Positions 50,370 through 60,000 of a DNA stretch of 64,000 nucleotides are shown in pieces. The DNA comes from Pectobacterium carotovorum (GTDB lineage: Bacteria; Pseudomonadota; Gammaproteobacteria; Enterobacterales; Enterobacteriaceae). The number at the start of each line of letters is the position of its first letter. Position 1 is the first letter of the stretch. The stretch lies in contig NZ_FQWI01000001.1 of assembly GCF_900129615.1 (NCBI RefSeq), positions 434,001 through 498,000 on the forward strand, given 5' to 3'. Position numbers and translations under genes: made by a program. The notes below the pieces were generated by a model, which saw only the letters and a program-made list of their open reading frames with translations, was not told where the DNA came from and searched no databases.

Positions 50370-51305
50370 GTGAAGCGTTCCCCTTTTATCACGGTAACCC
50401 GCGTGGCGGCACTATTGAGTGCCACGCTGGTGGCAAACGTGCAGGCGCAAGACACGGGATTCGTTAGCCGTATCGATCTGAAGGCCAACCAAACACCTAT
50501 TCATACTGATAAAAATGCTGAGGCCATCGCGCAGATTCCGGCTCATTTCAAATTCGTCACGCCGGGTAAGCTGACGATTGCCGTGTCAGCACTCAGCTCA
50601 CCGCCGCTGTCGCTGCTGGCTGACGATAACAAAACGCTTATCGGCAGCGATGCCGATATTGCGCGACTGGTGGCCGACGGCCTCGGGCTGGAGCTAAAGC
50701 TGGTGCCCGCCTCTTGGGAAGACTGGCCGCTGGGCATCACGGCGGGGAAATACGACGCCGCCATTTTTAATATCGCGGTGACGAAACTGCGCAAAGAAAA
50801 GTTCGACTTCGCCACGTATCGCATTGATACGCTGGGTTTCTACGTGAAATCGACCAGCAAGATTACGTCAATTAACAAACCAGAAGACGTCGCGGGTCTG
50901 AAAGTGATTGTCGGCTCCGGCACCAATCAGGAAAACATTCTGCTGGGCTGGGATCGGCAAAACCGCGCCAGTGGCCTGCCTCCCGTACAGCCTGTTTACG
51001 TCACTGATGATGCCGCCGCCAACCTGAGCATACAGTCCGGGCGCGTCGATGCGTTTTTCGGCCCCCATTCTATCGGGGCTTATAAAGCGGCGCTGACGGG
51101 CAAGACACGCATGGTAGGTAAAGGCCCGACGGTCGCTTACGTCGCAGTCACCACGCAGAAAGGCAACGGTTTGGCACAGCCAATCAGCACCGCCATCAAT
51201 GGCGCGATCCACAACGGCAGTTACGCACAGGTTCTGGATCGCTGGGGTGAAGACGATGAAAAAATCACGCAATCCGTGGTGAACCCGCCGGGTATCGGCG
51301 ATTAA
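50370..51305 (+). CDS. Amino-acid ABC transporter substrate-binding protein, copy 1
   Basis: A 311-residue periplasmic protein of solute-binding family 3. A signal peptide ends around ANVQAQ (about residue 27). Family landmarks: PGKLTIAVSALSSPP near 67, PASWEDWPLGITAGKYDAAIFN near 111 and KVIVGSGTNQENIL near 180. It is very similar to the next gene over the whole mature length, clearly a tandem duplication. It is 22 nt downstream of the monooxygenase gene. Confidence 0.92.
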   Translation: MKRSPFITVTRVAALLSATLVANVQAQDTGFVSRIDLKANQTPIHTDKNAEAIAQIPAHFKFVTPGKLTIAVSALSSPPLSLLADDNKTLIGSDADIARLVADGLGLELKLVPASWEDWPLGITAGKYDAAIFNIAVTKLRKEKFDFATYRIDTLGFYVKSTSKITSINKPEDVAGLKVIVGSGTNQENILLGWDRQNRASGLPPVQPVYVTDDAAANLSIQSGRVDAFFGPHSIGAYKAALTGKTRMVGKGPTVAYVAVTTQKGNGLAQPISTAINGAIHNGSYAQVLDRWGEDDEKITQSVVNPPGIGD

Positions 51306-51379
51306 GTAAACGCGACACATTCACAAAAGTGACGGCGTCACGAAAACCATTATAAATAGTCACCTGCAAGGGAAAAAAA

Positions 51380-52351
51380 ATGCAAAAAGAGATCGCATAT
51401 TCATCCAACTCACATCGCATGCGTCCATCGCGTTTGACAAGGCTACTGACGGGATCGCTGCTGCTCGGGACGCTGTCTGTCACGACCGGCGCACAGGCAG
51501 CCATCGACCTGAAAGCCAACCAACAGCCGATCCATGCACCGAAAAATGCGGAGGCGATTGCGCAGATTCCGGCCGATTTTACATTCGTCACGCCGGGTAA
51601 ATTCACCGTGGCGATTGCCGCGCTGGGGTCGTCACCGCCGCTGGCGTTTCTGGCCGACGACAACAAAACCGTGGTGGGCAGCGAGCCGGATATCGCCCGA
51701 CTGGTAGCAGACAGTCTCGGGCTGGAACTGAATATCGTTCCAACCTCGTGGGAAGACTGGCCGCTCGGCGTGGCCTCCGGTAAGTATGATGCCGCCATCA
51801 TCAACATTACCGTCACCAAAGCGCGCAAGGAAAAGTTTGATTTCGCCACCTACCGCATCGACTCGCTCGGCTTCTATGTGAAATCCACCAGTAAGATTCA
51901 GTCCATCAAGGAAGCGAAGGACATCGCCGGGCTGAAGATTATTGTTGGTTCCGGCACCAATCAGGAAGCGGTGCTGCTGGCGTGGGATAAACAGAATCGC
52001 GCTAACGGCCTGCCCGCCTTTCAGCCGGTTTATGTCACGGACGATGCGGCTGCCAATCTGAGTCTGCAATCCGGCCGTTCCGATGCCTATTTCGGCCCCA
52101 ACGTGATCGGTGCCTACAAAGCAGAGCTGACGGGCAAAGTTAAGCATGTCGGTACAGTCAACGGTGGTTACCCCAACATCGCCCATATCGCGGTCACCAC
52201 ACGCAAAGGCAGCGGGCTGGTACAGCCGATTAATACCGCGCTGAACGGCGTAATTAAAAGCGGTGAATACGACAAGGTACTGAACCGCTGGGGCGAAAGT
52301 ATCGAACGTATTGACCGTTCAGAAATCAATCCGCCAGGACTGGGCGATTAA
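51380..52351 (+). CDS. Amino-acid ABC transporter substrate-binding protein, copy 2
   Basis: A 323-residue paralog of the preceding protein; roughly 70% of aligned residues agree by eye, with differences clustered near the N-terminus and in a small insertion (KHVGTVNGGYPNIAHIA) close to residue 255. The signal peptide ends at GAQAA (about residue 35). Bacillus ytm/tcy importers for sulfur amino acids also have two binding proteins, so division of substrates between the copies is likely. GGGAAAAAAA lies just before ATG 51380. Confidence 0.92.
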   Translation: MQKEIAYSSNSHRMRPSRLTRLLTGSLLLGTLSVTTGAQAAIDLKANQQPIHAPKNAEAIAQIPADFTFVTPGKFTVAIAALGSSPPLAFLADDNKTVVGSEPDIARLVADSLGLELNIVPTSWEDWPLGVASGKYDAAIINITVTKARKEKFDFATYRIDSLGFYVKSTSKIQSIKEAKDIAGLKIIVGSGTNQEAVLLAWDKQNRANGLPAFQPVYVTDDAAANLSLQSGRSDAYFGPNVIGAYKAELTGKVKHVGTVNGGYPNIAHIAVTTRKGSGLVQPINTALNGVIKSGEYDKVLNRWGESIERIDRSEINPPGLGD

Positions 52352-52436
52352 TACCGCTCAATGGCTATCGGGACGCCATGATCGACACGCCATGGTTGCC
52401 GATAGCCCCTATACGCTAATGAATCAGGAGTACCCC

Positions 52437-52991
52437 ATGTCCGACGACATTTTCATTGTTACCCAGCCCGAGGATCCTATCGTGGCCCCGATTATCGACG
52501 GCCTGTTCGCGGAATATGAACAGCGCTATGGCGATTTTTTTGGTGAGCGGGAAAGCGATCCGCCGGGCATCTACCAACAGCCGCACGGCATTTTTATTGC
52601 GCTGCTGCGTCAGGGCGTACCGATTGCCACCGGTGCGTTTAAACGCTACGACAGCACCACTGCCGAAATTAAGCGGGTATGGACGGATAACTCGCTGCGC
52701 CGTCAGGGGCTCGCGGGGAAAGTGATGCAAGAACTGGAACAACACGCCCGGCGATTAGGCTACCAGCATTTTTTCCTGACGACCGGTTTCCGCCAGCCTG
52801 AAGCGGTGAGTTTATATCTGAGCCACGGGTATACCCCTCAGTTCGATATCACCGTCGATCCAGTGACCTACAGCATTCCACCTTACGACGGGCGTTTACC
52901 GTTTAAGAAAGCCCTGTTCGCCACGGCGACGCCACAGGTTGCACGGCAAACGGAAGTCGAGCTTATCACCCGCCATTTGAAAGTGTGTTGA
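52437..52991 (+). CDS. GNAT family N-acetyltransferase
   Basis: A 184-residue acetyltransferase. The start MSDDIFIVTQ at 52437 has AGGAG 8 nt upstream; a longer frame to 52311 overlaps the previous gene. The acetyl-CoA motif is in RRQGLAGKVMQELEQHARRLGY near 90-112, preceded by IKRVWTDNSL. Its place between binding-protein and permease genes points to acetylation of the imported compound, as proposed for YxeL/SnaA in Bacillus, before oxidation by the LLM enzyme and removal by the M20 deacylase. Confidence 0.9.
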   Translation: MSDDIFIVTQPEDPIVAPIIDGLFAEYEQRYGDFFGERESDPPGIYQQPHGIFIALLRQGVPIATGAFKRYDSTTAEIKRVWTDNSLRRQGLAGKVMQELEQHARRLGYQHFFLTTGFRQPEAVSLYLSHGYTPQFDITVDPVTYSIPPYDGRLPFKKALFATATPQVARQTEVELITRHLKVC

Positions 52992-53068
52992 CCCTTGCGC
53001 ACGGTAATAGCCCTATGCACTAACAACAAAACGCTATTTTTCAGCATCACATTCAACGGGTATCGATC

Positions 53069-54013
53069 ATGACGCAATCTCTACACACGTCTTCTCAACA
53101 ACCACCGCTGAGCCAGACACAGGAACCGCCGTTGAACATTGTTCCCGCGCGTTACCCTTTTCGCTTTGCCGGCGCGCTGTTTTCGCTATTTATTTTTGCC
53201 GGAATTATTCAGTCAATCGCGCTGAACCCGCGCTGGGAGTGGTCGGTCTTTGCCGAGTGGTTTTTTAATCCGGTGATCCTTGCCGGACTGGGGCAAACGC
53301 TGCTGTTGACCGCGCTGGGTACGTTGTTCAGTATTTTTTTCGGCACCGCGCTAGCGCTGGCCCGGCTTTCGCCGTCTTATTTGCTCTCCACCCTGTCGTG
53401 GCTGTATATCTGGCTGTTCCGATCGCTGCCGCTGATTCTGGTGCTGATCATTCTGTACAATTTTTCGTATCTCTATGACGAGCTGGCGCTGGGGATTCCC
53501 TTCACCTCCATCGTCTTCCTGAACTACCCGACGATCGATCTCCTGGATCAATTTTCCGTTGCCGTACTTGGCCTGACACTGGTGCAATCCGCGTATACGG
53601 CGGAGATTATTCGCGGCGGTATTCTTGGCGTAGATGCGGGTCAGTTTGAAGCCTCCGCGGCACTCGGCCTGCCCAGCGGTCGCCGCACCGTGCGCATCAT
53701 TCTGCCGCAGGCGCTGCGTTCGATTCTGCCCACCGGTTTTAACGAGATCATCAGCCTCGCTAAAGGTACCTCAATTGTCTATGTGCTGGCGCTGCCGGAG
53801 CTGTTTTACACCGTTCAGGTCATCTACAACCGTACGCAGCAGGTTATTCCGCTGCTGATGGTCGCCACCATCTGGTATCTGCTGATCACCACGGTGCTAT
53901 CCGTCGTCCAATACTACGTGGAACGCTATGTGTCCCGCGGTGCGGTGCGTGAAATGCCGCTAACACCGCGCCAGAGACTCGTCCGTTTCCTGACGCGCAA
54001 GCGCGCACGTTAA
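53069..54013 (+). CDS. Polar amino-acid ABC transporter permease
   Basis: A 314-residue inner-membrane protein of the HisMQ/GlnP type. After a hydrophilic N-terminal extension of about 30 residues come five or six transmembrane segments. The ATPase-contact EAA loop is [28 protein letters not shown] near 193-221. A single permease gene implies a homodimeric channel. It lies between the GNAT and ATPase genes in one transcript. Confidence 0.93.
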   Translation: MTQSLHTSSQQPPLSQTQEPPLNIVPARYPFRFAGALFSLFIFAGIIQSIALNPRWEWSVFAEWFFNPVILAGLGQTLLLTALGTLFSIFFGTALALARLSPSYLLSTLSWLYIWLFRSLPLILVLIILYNFSYLYDELALGIPFTSIVFLNYPTIDLLDQFSVAVLGLTLVQSAYTAEIIRGGILGVDAGQFEASAALGLPSGRRTVRIILPQALRSILPTGFNEIISLAKGTSIVYVLALPELFYTVQVIYNRTQQVIPLLMVATIWYLLITTVLSVVQYYVERYVSRGAVREMPLTPRQRLVRFLTRKRAR

Positions 54014-54036
54014 CCCCCAGATTCTGGAGATTCACC

Positions 54037-54861
54037 ATGTCTGAAGCTATCGATTATTTTGCTCATGCCCGCACCACCGCCCAGCCACAGGCAGAAAGCG
54101 CTCGTGGGCTGATCGAAATCCGCAATGTAGCGAAACATTTTGGTCAGCATAAAGCGCTGGAGGATATCAATCTGACGCTGGCACCCGGCTCCGTCACCGT
54201 GATCCTTGGCCCATCCGGATCAGGGAAATCCACGCTGCTGCGCACCATTAATCACCTTGAACGCGTAGACGAAGGGTTTATCCGCATCGACGGCGATTAC
54301 ATCGGCTATCGGCGCAAAGGGAATACGCTCTATGAGTTGAAAGAAAAGGACGTGTTACGCCAGCGCATCAACGTCGGTTATGTATTCCAGAATTTCAATC
54401 TGTTTCCCCACCTTTCCGTGTTGGAAAACATCATTGAAGCCCCGCTGGCGCATAAGCTGTATTCACGTCAAGAAGCGGAAGATGTCGCCTTTACCCTGCT
54501 GGAAAGCGTCGGGCTACGCCATAAAGCGCAGTCTTACCCACGCCACCTTTCCGGCGGACAGCAACAGCGCGTCGCGATTGCCCGCGCGCTAGCACTCAAG
54601 CCGAAAGTGATGCTGTTTGATGAACCAACGTCCGCGCTCGATCCCGAGCTGGTCGGCGAGGTGCTGGATGTGATCAAATCGCTCGCCCGCTCCGGCGTGA
54701 CGCTGGTCGTCGTCACGCATGAAATCGGCTTTGCCCGCGAAGTGGCAGACCGCGTGGTGTTCATGGTGGACGGGAAAATCGTCGAAAGCGGGGATTCCTG
54801 GCAAGTGCTGAACCATCCCCGTCACCCACGGACGATCAATTTTTTGAATAAGGTGCTGTGA
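54037..54861 (+). CDS. Amino-acid ABC transporter ATP-binding protein
   Basis: A 274-residue ATPase of the HisP/GlnQ family. Walker A is [11 protein letters not shown] (near 58-68), the Q-loop is in [19 protein letters not shown], the signature is [15 protein letters not shown] (near 169) and Walker B is [14 protein letters not shown] roughly 25-residue N-terminal leader before GLIEIRNV is unusual in the family. It begins 23 nt after the permease stop and ends the operon. Confidence 0.95.
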   Translation: MSEAIDYFAHARTTAQPQAESARGLIEIRNVAKHFGQHKALEDINLTLAPGSVTVILGPSGSGKSTLLRTINHLERVDEGFIRIDGDYIGYRRKGNTLYELKEKDVLRQRINVGYVFQNFNLFPHLSVLENIIEAPLAHKLYSRQEAEDVAFTLLESVGLRHKAQSYPRHLSGGQQQRVAIARALALKPKVMLFDEPTSALDPELVGEVLDVIKSLARSGVTLVVVTHEIGFAREVADRVVFMVDGKIVESGDSWQVLNHPRHPRTINFLNKVL

Positions 54862-54921
54862 GACACAGCTCAGGATCTCAACACGACAAACCATTCTCAA
54901 TGGTAAAGGCTGAAACACATC

Positions 54922-54947
54922 GAGTCAGAGTGCACCTTCTGACTCTA
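54922..54947. terminator. Hairpin between the ABC operon and ars
   Basis: GAGTCAGA (54922-54929) and TCTGACTC (54938-54945) form an 8-bp stem followed by TATTT. It overlaps the arsC stop codon and can serve the rightward ABC operon. Confidence 0.45.
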
Positions 54948-55370
54948 TTTCACACGTTTACCCGATTCATCAGTGACTCTTTCTCCGTCTTCTTTTGTAA
55001 ATGCGCCTTGTTGCGGATCGGGGAGAATATCCAGCACCCGTTCTGATGGACGACACAGTCGGGTTCCCAGCGGGGTAACAACAATCGGACGATTTATCAG
55101 GATAGGATGTTGCAACATGAAATCGATGAGCTGCTCGTCAGTAAAGCGTTCTTCCGCAAGCCCCAATAGCGTATAAGGCTCCACATTCATACGCAGCAAG
55201 GCACGAACCGTTATTCCCATGTCGCCAATAAGCGTAACCAGTTCATCACGAGAAGGCGGTGTATCGAGATAGTAAACAACCGTGGGTTCTGTGCCGCTGT
55301 TACGAATCATCTCCAGCGTATTACGAGAAGTGCCACAGTCTGGGTTGTGGTAGATGGTAATATTGTTCAT
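54945..55370 (-). CDS. arsC: Arsenate reductase (glutaredoxin-dependent)
   Basis: A 141-residue thioredoxin-fold enzyme that reduces arsenate to arsenite for efflux. The catalytic Cys12 is in IYHNPDCGTSRNT, and the arginine-bearing substrate segments NRPIVVTPLGTRLCRPSE (about 94-111) are present. The length equals E. coli plasmid R773 ArsC (141). It begins 9 nt after arsB and ends the arsRBC operon. Confidence 0.96.
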   Translation of the reverse strand: MNNITIYHNPDCGTSRNTLEMIRNSGTEPTVVYYLDTPPSRDELVTLIGDMGITVRALLRMNVEPYTLLGLAEERFTDEQLIDFMLQHPILINRPIVVTPLGTRLCRPSERVLDILPDPQQGAFTKEDGERVTDESGKRVK

Positions 55371-55379
55371 ATCAGTATC

Positions 55380-56672
55380 TCATGACAAAGTGACAGAAAG
55401 ACGTAACGCCAGCGCGACCAGCGTGACGAGTAGCACAGGCAAGGTCATGACAATTCCGGTACGGAAATAATATCCCCAGCTAATCGTCATATTCTTTTGT
55501 GACAGCACATGCAGCCAAAGCAGCGTCGCCAGACTGCCAATTGGCGTGATTTTTGGCCCCAAGTCGCAACCAATCACGTTGGCATAAATCATCGCGTCTT
55601 TGACAACGCCTGACGCAGTACTGCCGTCAATGGATAAGGCACCAATCAGCACGGTGGGCATATTGTTCATGACAGAGGAAAGAAGCGCGGCCAGAAAGCC
55701 AGTGCCGAGTGTGGCAGTCCACAATCCCTCCTCCGCAAACTGGTTCAGAATAGTGGAGACATATTCCGTTAACCCCGCGTTGCGCAGGCCGTAGACCACC
55801 AAATACATACCCAGTGAGAAAATCACGATCTGCCACGGCGCCCCGCGCAACACTTTACTCGTGTTTATGGCATGGCCTTTTTTTGCCACAGCAAACAGAA
55901 TAAGTGCCCCCGCCGCCGCAATGGCACTGACGGGAATACCCAAAGGTTCAAGGACAAAGAACCCGGTAAGCAGAAGAATCAGAACCACCCAACCAGCGCT
56001 GAACGTTGCCTGATCTTTAATAGCGCTTGCCGGTGCTTTCAGCCGGGATACGTCATAGGTAGCGGGGATATCCTTCCGAAAGAACAAATGCAGCATAACC
56101 AGCGTCGCGAGAATCGCTGCGATATCGACAGGAACCATGACCGAAGCATATTCAGTAAAACCGAGGCTGAAAAAATCGGCAGACACAATGTTGACCAAAT
56201 TAGAAACGATGAGTGGCAGGCTAGCCGTGTCGGCAATAAATCCGGCAGCCATAACAAACGCCAACGTCGTACCTTTACTGAACCCCAGAGCCAGCAGCAT
56301 AGCAATCACAATCGGCGTGAGGATTAGCGCAGCGCCATCGTTGGCAAACAATGCGGAAACAGCAGCCCCCAACAAGACAATCCAGGTAAACAGCAGACGC
56401 CCGCGCCCGTTTCCCCACCGGGATACGTGCAGTGCCGCCCATTCAAAAAAACCCGATTCATCAAGCAACAGGCTGATGATAATCACCGCAATAAACGTCG
56501 CCGTTGCGTTCCAGACAATATTCCAGACAACCGGAATATCACTGAGATGAATAACCCCGCTGAGCAGCGCGAATACGGCACCGATGCTGGCACTCCATCC
56601 GATACTGAGACCTCTGGGTTGCCAAATCACCAGGATCAAGGTCAGTAAAAATATGATTCCTGCCAATAACAT
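55380..56672 (-). CDS. arsB: Arsenite efflux membrane protein ArsB
   Basis: A 430-residue inner-membrane pump that exports arsenite and antimonite. The start [11 protein letters not shown] at 56672 is taken because GAGG lies 6 nt upstream and E. coli ArsB (429 residues) starts identically; the frame runs back to 56855 without support. About twelve hydrophobic segments are seen, and [15 protein letters not shown] and [17 protein letters not shown] are conserved landmarks. It lies between arsR and arsC. No arsA gene is present, so it works as a secondary carrier. Confidence 0.97.
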   Translation of the reverse strand: MLLAGIIFLLTLILVIWQPRGLSIGWSASIGAVFALLSGVIHLSDIPVVWNIVWNATATFIAVIIISLLLDESGFFEWAALHVSRWGNGRGRLLFTWIVLLGAAVSALFANDGAALILTPIVIAMLLALGFSKGTTLAFVMAAGFIADTASLPLIVSNLVNIVSADFFSLGFTEYASVMVPVDIAAILATLVMLHLFFRKDIPATYDVSRLKAPASAIKDQATFSAGWVVLILLLTGFFVLEPLGIPVSAIAAAGALILFAVAKKGHAINTSKVLRGAPWQIVIFSLGMYLVVYGLRNAGLTEYVSTILNQFAEEGLWTATLGTGFLAALLSSVMNNMPTVLIGALSIDGSTASGVVKDAMIYANVIGCDLGPKITPIGSLATLLWLHVLSQKNMTISWGYYFRTGIVMTLPVLLVTLVALALRLSVTLS

Positions 56673-56718
56673 TTCAAACCTCATCATATATGGAAAAAAG
56701 AATATACCCCTTCCTATT

Positions 56719-57039
56719 TCAGCATGAAGAAGAAGCAGATTTAGCCAGACACCGACGCACGTCATCACGCAGGCATTGCCATGCGGTATGAATCGTTTCT
56801 GCAGCCCAGGCAGGCATGTGTGGAGACAATCTATAATGAATCCATTTTCCTTCACGGCGATCTAGAACCAAACCTGACGCACGTAATATCGCCATATGTC
56901 TGGAAATTTTAGGCTGAGATTCCATGGTAGCAGTACAGATATCACAGACACACAATTCACCTGCCTCTCTAAGCAGCAGAATGATGGATAGTCGAGTCTC
57001 ATCGGAAAGAATTTTGAAAAGCTGAACAGGCTGTAACAT
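56719..57039 (-). CDS. arsR: Arsenic-responsive repressor ArsR
   Basis: A 106-residue winged-helix repressor of the SmtB/ArsR family. The start [11 protein letters not shown] at 57039 gives the canonical N-terminus; the frame continues to 57126 into the operator. The arsenite-binding motif ELCVCD (Cys30, Cys32) and the recognition helix [13 protein letters not shown] are intact. It is slightly shorter than E. coli ArsR (117). A strong palindrome 25 nt upstream is its probable operator. Confidence 0.95.
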   Translation of the reverse strand: MLQPVQLFKILSDETRLSIILLLREAGELCVCDICTATMESQPKISRHMAILRASGLVLDRREGKWIHYRLSPHMPAWAAETIHTAWQCLRDDVRRCLAKSASSSC

Positions 57040-57063
57040 TTTGGGTCCCAACGCACTCAAGAT

Positions 57064-57087
57064 ACACATATGATAATTCATATGTGT
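57064..57087. promoter_or_regulatory. Candidate ArsR operator
   Basis: A perfect inverted repeat with 10-bp arms, ACACATATGA and TCATATGTGT, separated by TAAT. It lies 25 nt upstream of the arsR start. ArsR operators are usually imperfect dyads in this position; such a long perfect one is notable. Confidence 0.7.
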
Positions 57088-57162
57088 TAGCTTTGAAATC
57101 ACCCAATGAAAAATACAGTAAGGCAAAGCAGAAATGACACTGTGATTTACGTCGTTACACGG

Positions 57163-57612
57163 TTATTCCGGCGGTAGTGGCGCAGTATACGGACTGCTGT
57201 AAACCTGAACCATCACGCTTTTATCGGTATCAAACGTCGCAACCGTCACGATGTCCTTAGTGCCCGCCGCTCGCCAGCACTCCGCCTCAACATCGCAACG
57301 AGCCTGTTTCTCATAACCCATCGATGTCAGATAAGTATGAACCTTGCTGGTATCGTCAGTGCCATAAAAATTTACCGTCCATACTTTAGCTTCCGGGCCC
57401 GTTACGTTTGAAAAATTGAAGTCATAGCGATCGGTAATACGCGGCATTGCTTTTAGAATATCGGGGGTATAGAACGCATATTCCCTTTTATCCTGCTCGG
57501 TATAATGTGCACTTCCAGCAAAATTCATTTTGATGTAGGGCCATAGAAAACCGACCACAGCAGCAATAACAGTGATGCCAAGCACAGCAAAAATTTTCAG
57601 CGATCTACTCAT
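57163..57612 (-). CDS. Membrane-anchored protein of unknown function
   Basis: A 149-residue protein with one N-terminal transmembrane helix (about 7-27) and a periplasmic remainder containing YAFYTPDILKAMPRI and two cysteines near 103 and 109. No family recognised. Its start overlaps the stop of the upstream gene by 4 nt (ATGA), implying translational coupling, so the two products probably act together. Confidence 0.8.
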   Translation of the reverse strand: MSRSLKIFAVLGITVIAAVVGFLWPYIKMNFAGSAHYTEQDKREYAFYTPDILKAMPRITDRYDFNFSNVTGPEAKVWTVNFYGTDDTSKVHTYLTSMGYEKQARCDVEAECWRAAGTKDIVTVATFDTDKSVMVQVYSSPYTAPLPPE

Positions 57613-58313
57613 AGCCCTAATGTCCTGTTTTTCGCTGAGTCGATAAAAGATCCATCCCGACTGGCGACACCTACATTTCCAGATTCGAAGTCATTGTAGG
57701 GCGAGACCACCTGCATAAATGGTGGTAAAACACCCCTGTGGGGTCTGGCATTGTTGGGAAATCGTTCAGGATCGGGAAAAAGGAGTGGCGTGAATCTATC
57801 ATTTTTGAAAGAACCGATCTTGCCGTAATAATCCCATCGTTTAAGTGCTTCTTCCCTGCTAACAGGGCGAAGCATGGGGAAAGGATTTTGGATAGACACT
57901 ACACGGTAAAAACCCAACAAATCGGAAACCAAGTCCTCACCGCTGAATCCACTGTCTGTCACAAGGTTATTGGGAAATGAGTCTTGGAAAGCTTCAAATT
58001 TCTGGGCTACCGCCATCATCATTGCCAGCGCAATGCTGAGTCTCTCATGTTGCGGCCGCCCTTTTTTGATTCGCCAGGTAATAAATTTCCCAGAGCGAAT
58101 GATGCGGTAAGGGTCCGACATACCCTGTGAATAGGTAACATTGTAGCGCTCTTGTCCTGATTCCTCACCCTGATTAATTTTGCTGAGAAGGTTTCTAATG
58201 TCCGTACCTTGCGCATGGCCGAGGTCGATCCATCCCAAGACTTCGGTATATACCAAGCCGCCCTTTGAAGCGGCGGCTTTACTGCCATCCAGTATTTCGT
58301 AGCGTTTACTCAT
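57609..58313 (-). CDS. Conserved protein of unknown function, possibly DUF4056-like
   Basis: A 234-residue protein starting MSKRYEILDGSKA at 58313; the frame runs back to 58349 but GGAA-type ribosome-binding sequence precedes the inner Met. GLVYTEVLGWIDLGHAQGTDIR near 18-39 resembles, from memory, DUF4056 proteins, and the helical middle includes LSIALAMMMAVAQKFEAFQDSFPNN. It has no signal peptide. It is coupled to the next gene by an ATGA overlap. The function is unknown; secretion or T6SS accessory roles are speculation. Confidence 0.75.
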   Translation of the reverse strand: MSKRYEILDGSKAAASKGGLVYTEVLGWIDLGHAQGTDIRNLLSKINQGEESGQERYNVTYSQGMSDPYRIIRSGKFITWRIKKGRPQHERLSIALAMMMAVAQKFEAFQDSFPNNLVTDSGFSGEDLVSDLLGFYRVVSIQNPFPMLRPVSREEALKRWDYYGKIGSFKNDRFTPLLFPDPERFPNNARPHRGVLPPFMQVVSPYNDFESGNVGVASRDGSFIDSAKNRTLGL

Positions 58314-58442
58314 CCTTAAGTTCCCTTTCCTTTTTAGCTGAAGATACACAAAGAAATTATCCTCTTAAGGCTGTATTTTACACAACTTCTTCGTTCGGCC
58401 CGAAACTTTTGTCCTGGCGGCGTAGGGTTAAAGTAATCACAT

Positions 58443-59141
58443 TCAAATCGCCACCAGCCCTCGCACACCGTCCTGTTCCATCGTTTCTCCTCGCCCGCGC
58501 TGTATGATTTCCCCGCGGGACATCACCAGATAGCTGTCAGCCAGCTCGGCGGCGAAGTCGTAAAATTGTTCGACCAGCAGAATCGCCATATCGCCACGCT
58601 GTGCCAGTTGGCGAATCACCGCGCCGATCTCTTTAATCACCGACGGCTGTATGCCTTCGGTTGGCTCATCCAAAATCAGCAGCTGTGGTTTGCAGGCCAG
58701 CGCACGACCAATCGCCAATTGCTGCTGTTGCCCACCGGACAAATCGCCGCCGCGCCGCTGTTTCATCTCATCCAGCACGGGGAAAAGTTGGTAGATCTCA
58801 TCTGGCACCTGCCGCGCCTGTTTGCCCGGAAAGCGCGATAGTCCCATCAACAGGTTTTCTTCCACCGTCAACCGAGGAAATATTTCCCGCCCCTGTGGCA
58901 CGTAGGCAATGCCAGACTGCACGCGCTGATAGGGTTTACGCGAGTTAATCGCTTCACCCTGCCAGCGAATCGTGCCGGACTTCGCGGGAATCAACCCCAT
59001 CAGGCATTTCAGCAACGTAGTTTTCCCCACGCCGTTGCGCCCTAGCAGACAGGTAATCTCGCCGGGTTTGACCTCAAACGACAGGCCGCGCAAGATGTGG
59101 CTGCCGCCATAATATTGATTCAGTTCTGCAATCTCTAACAT
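58443..59141 (-). CDS. urtE: Urea ABC transporter ATP-binding protein UrtE
   Basis: A 232-residue LivF-type ATPase. Walker A is GRNGVGKTT (near 35), the signature LSGGQQQQLAIGRAL (near 133) and Walker B LLILDEPTEGIQPSVI, whose EGIQPS variant is typical of UrtE. The start at 59141 follows the urtD stop by one base. It is the last gene of urtABCDE. Confidence 0.94.
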   Translation of the reverse strand: MLEIAELNQYYGGSHILRGLSFEVKPGEITCLLGRNGVGKTTLLKCLMGLIPAKSGTIRWQGEAINSRKPYQRVQSGIAYVPQGREIFPRLTVEENLLMGLSRFPGKQARQVPDEIYQLFPVLDEMKQRRGGDLSGGQQQQLAIGRALACKPQLLILDEPTEGIQPSVIKEIGAVIRQLAQRGDMAILLVEQFYDFAAELADSYLVMSRGEIIQRGRGETMEQDGVRGLVAI

Positions 59142-59142
59142 G

Positions 59143-60000
59143 TTAGCGCCCCAGATAAACGTCAATCACCTGTTCATTCGCCTGTACTTCGCGCAGCGAT
59201 CCTTCCGCCAGCACCTGCCCCTGATGCAGCACGGTGACGCGATCGGCGATGCTCTCGACGAAGCCCATATCGTGCTCCACCACCATCAGCGAGTGTTTGC
59301 CAGCCAGACTGCGGAACAGCTCGGCGGTATAGGCCGTTTCGGCGTCCGTCATCCCGGCGGCGGGTTCATCGAGCAGCAGCAGATGCGGCTCCTGTACCAG
59401 TAACATGCCGATTTCCAGAAACTGCTTTTGCCCGTGTGACAAGAGTCCTGCGGGCCGTTGTCGTTCGTGGCCGAGCCGCAGCAGCGCTAGCGTGTCGTCA
59501 ATCCGGTCACGCTGCTCGCTGCTCAGCCTGGCACGCAGGCTTGCCCACACTGATTTGTCAGTTTTCAGTGCGATTTCGAGATTTTCAAACACCGTCAGCG
59601 CTTCAAACACCGTCGGCTTCTGGAATTTCCGGCCGATTCCCGCACGGGCGATATCTACCGGTGATAGCGTCGTCAGGTCGGTATACTGATCGTAAAATGC
59701 TTTGCCGTTATCCGGTCGCGTTTTACCGGTGATGACATCCATCAGCGTGGTTTTTCCCGCGCCGTTTGGGCCGATGATGCAACGCAGTTCCCCGACGCCA
59801 ATCTGCAACGAGAGATCGGTGAGCGCTCGGAAACCATCAAAGCTCACGTTAATCTTGTCGAGTTGCAGCACCGGATCGGTCTGATGCCGATGGCGATCCG
59901 ACGGATGCGGCTGCGCGAACTTTGGCTCCATCAATACGGGCTGAGTCGCGACGGTTTGTGCAGGCGCGGGAACCGATGGCACAGATAGAGACTCAGTCAT
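59143..60000 (-). CDS. urtD: Urea ABC transporter ATP-binding protein UrtD
   Basis: A 285-residue LivG-type ATPase with an N-terminal extension of about 45 residues rich in Pro, Val and His before the core. Walker A is GPNGAGKTTLMDVITGKTRP (near 77), where DVITG is characteristic of UrtD. The signature region is LSHGQKQFLEIGMLL. The start overlaps the urtC end by 8 nt. It powers urea import with UrtE. Confidence 0.94.
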   Translation of the reverse strand: MTESLSVPSVPAPAQTVATQPVLMEPKFAQPHPSDRHRHQTDPVLQLDKINVSFDGFRALTDLSLQIGVGELRCIIGPNGAGKTTLMDVITGKTRPDNGKAFYDQYTDLTTLSPVDIARAGIGRKFQKPTVFEALTVFENLEIALKTDKSVWASLRARLSSEQRDRIDDTLALLRLGHERQRPAGLLSHGQKQFLEIGMLLVQEPHLLLLDEPAAGMTDAETAYTAELFRSLAGKHSLMVVEHDMGFVESIADRVTVLHQGQVLAEGSLREVQANEQVIDVYLGR

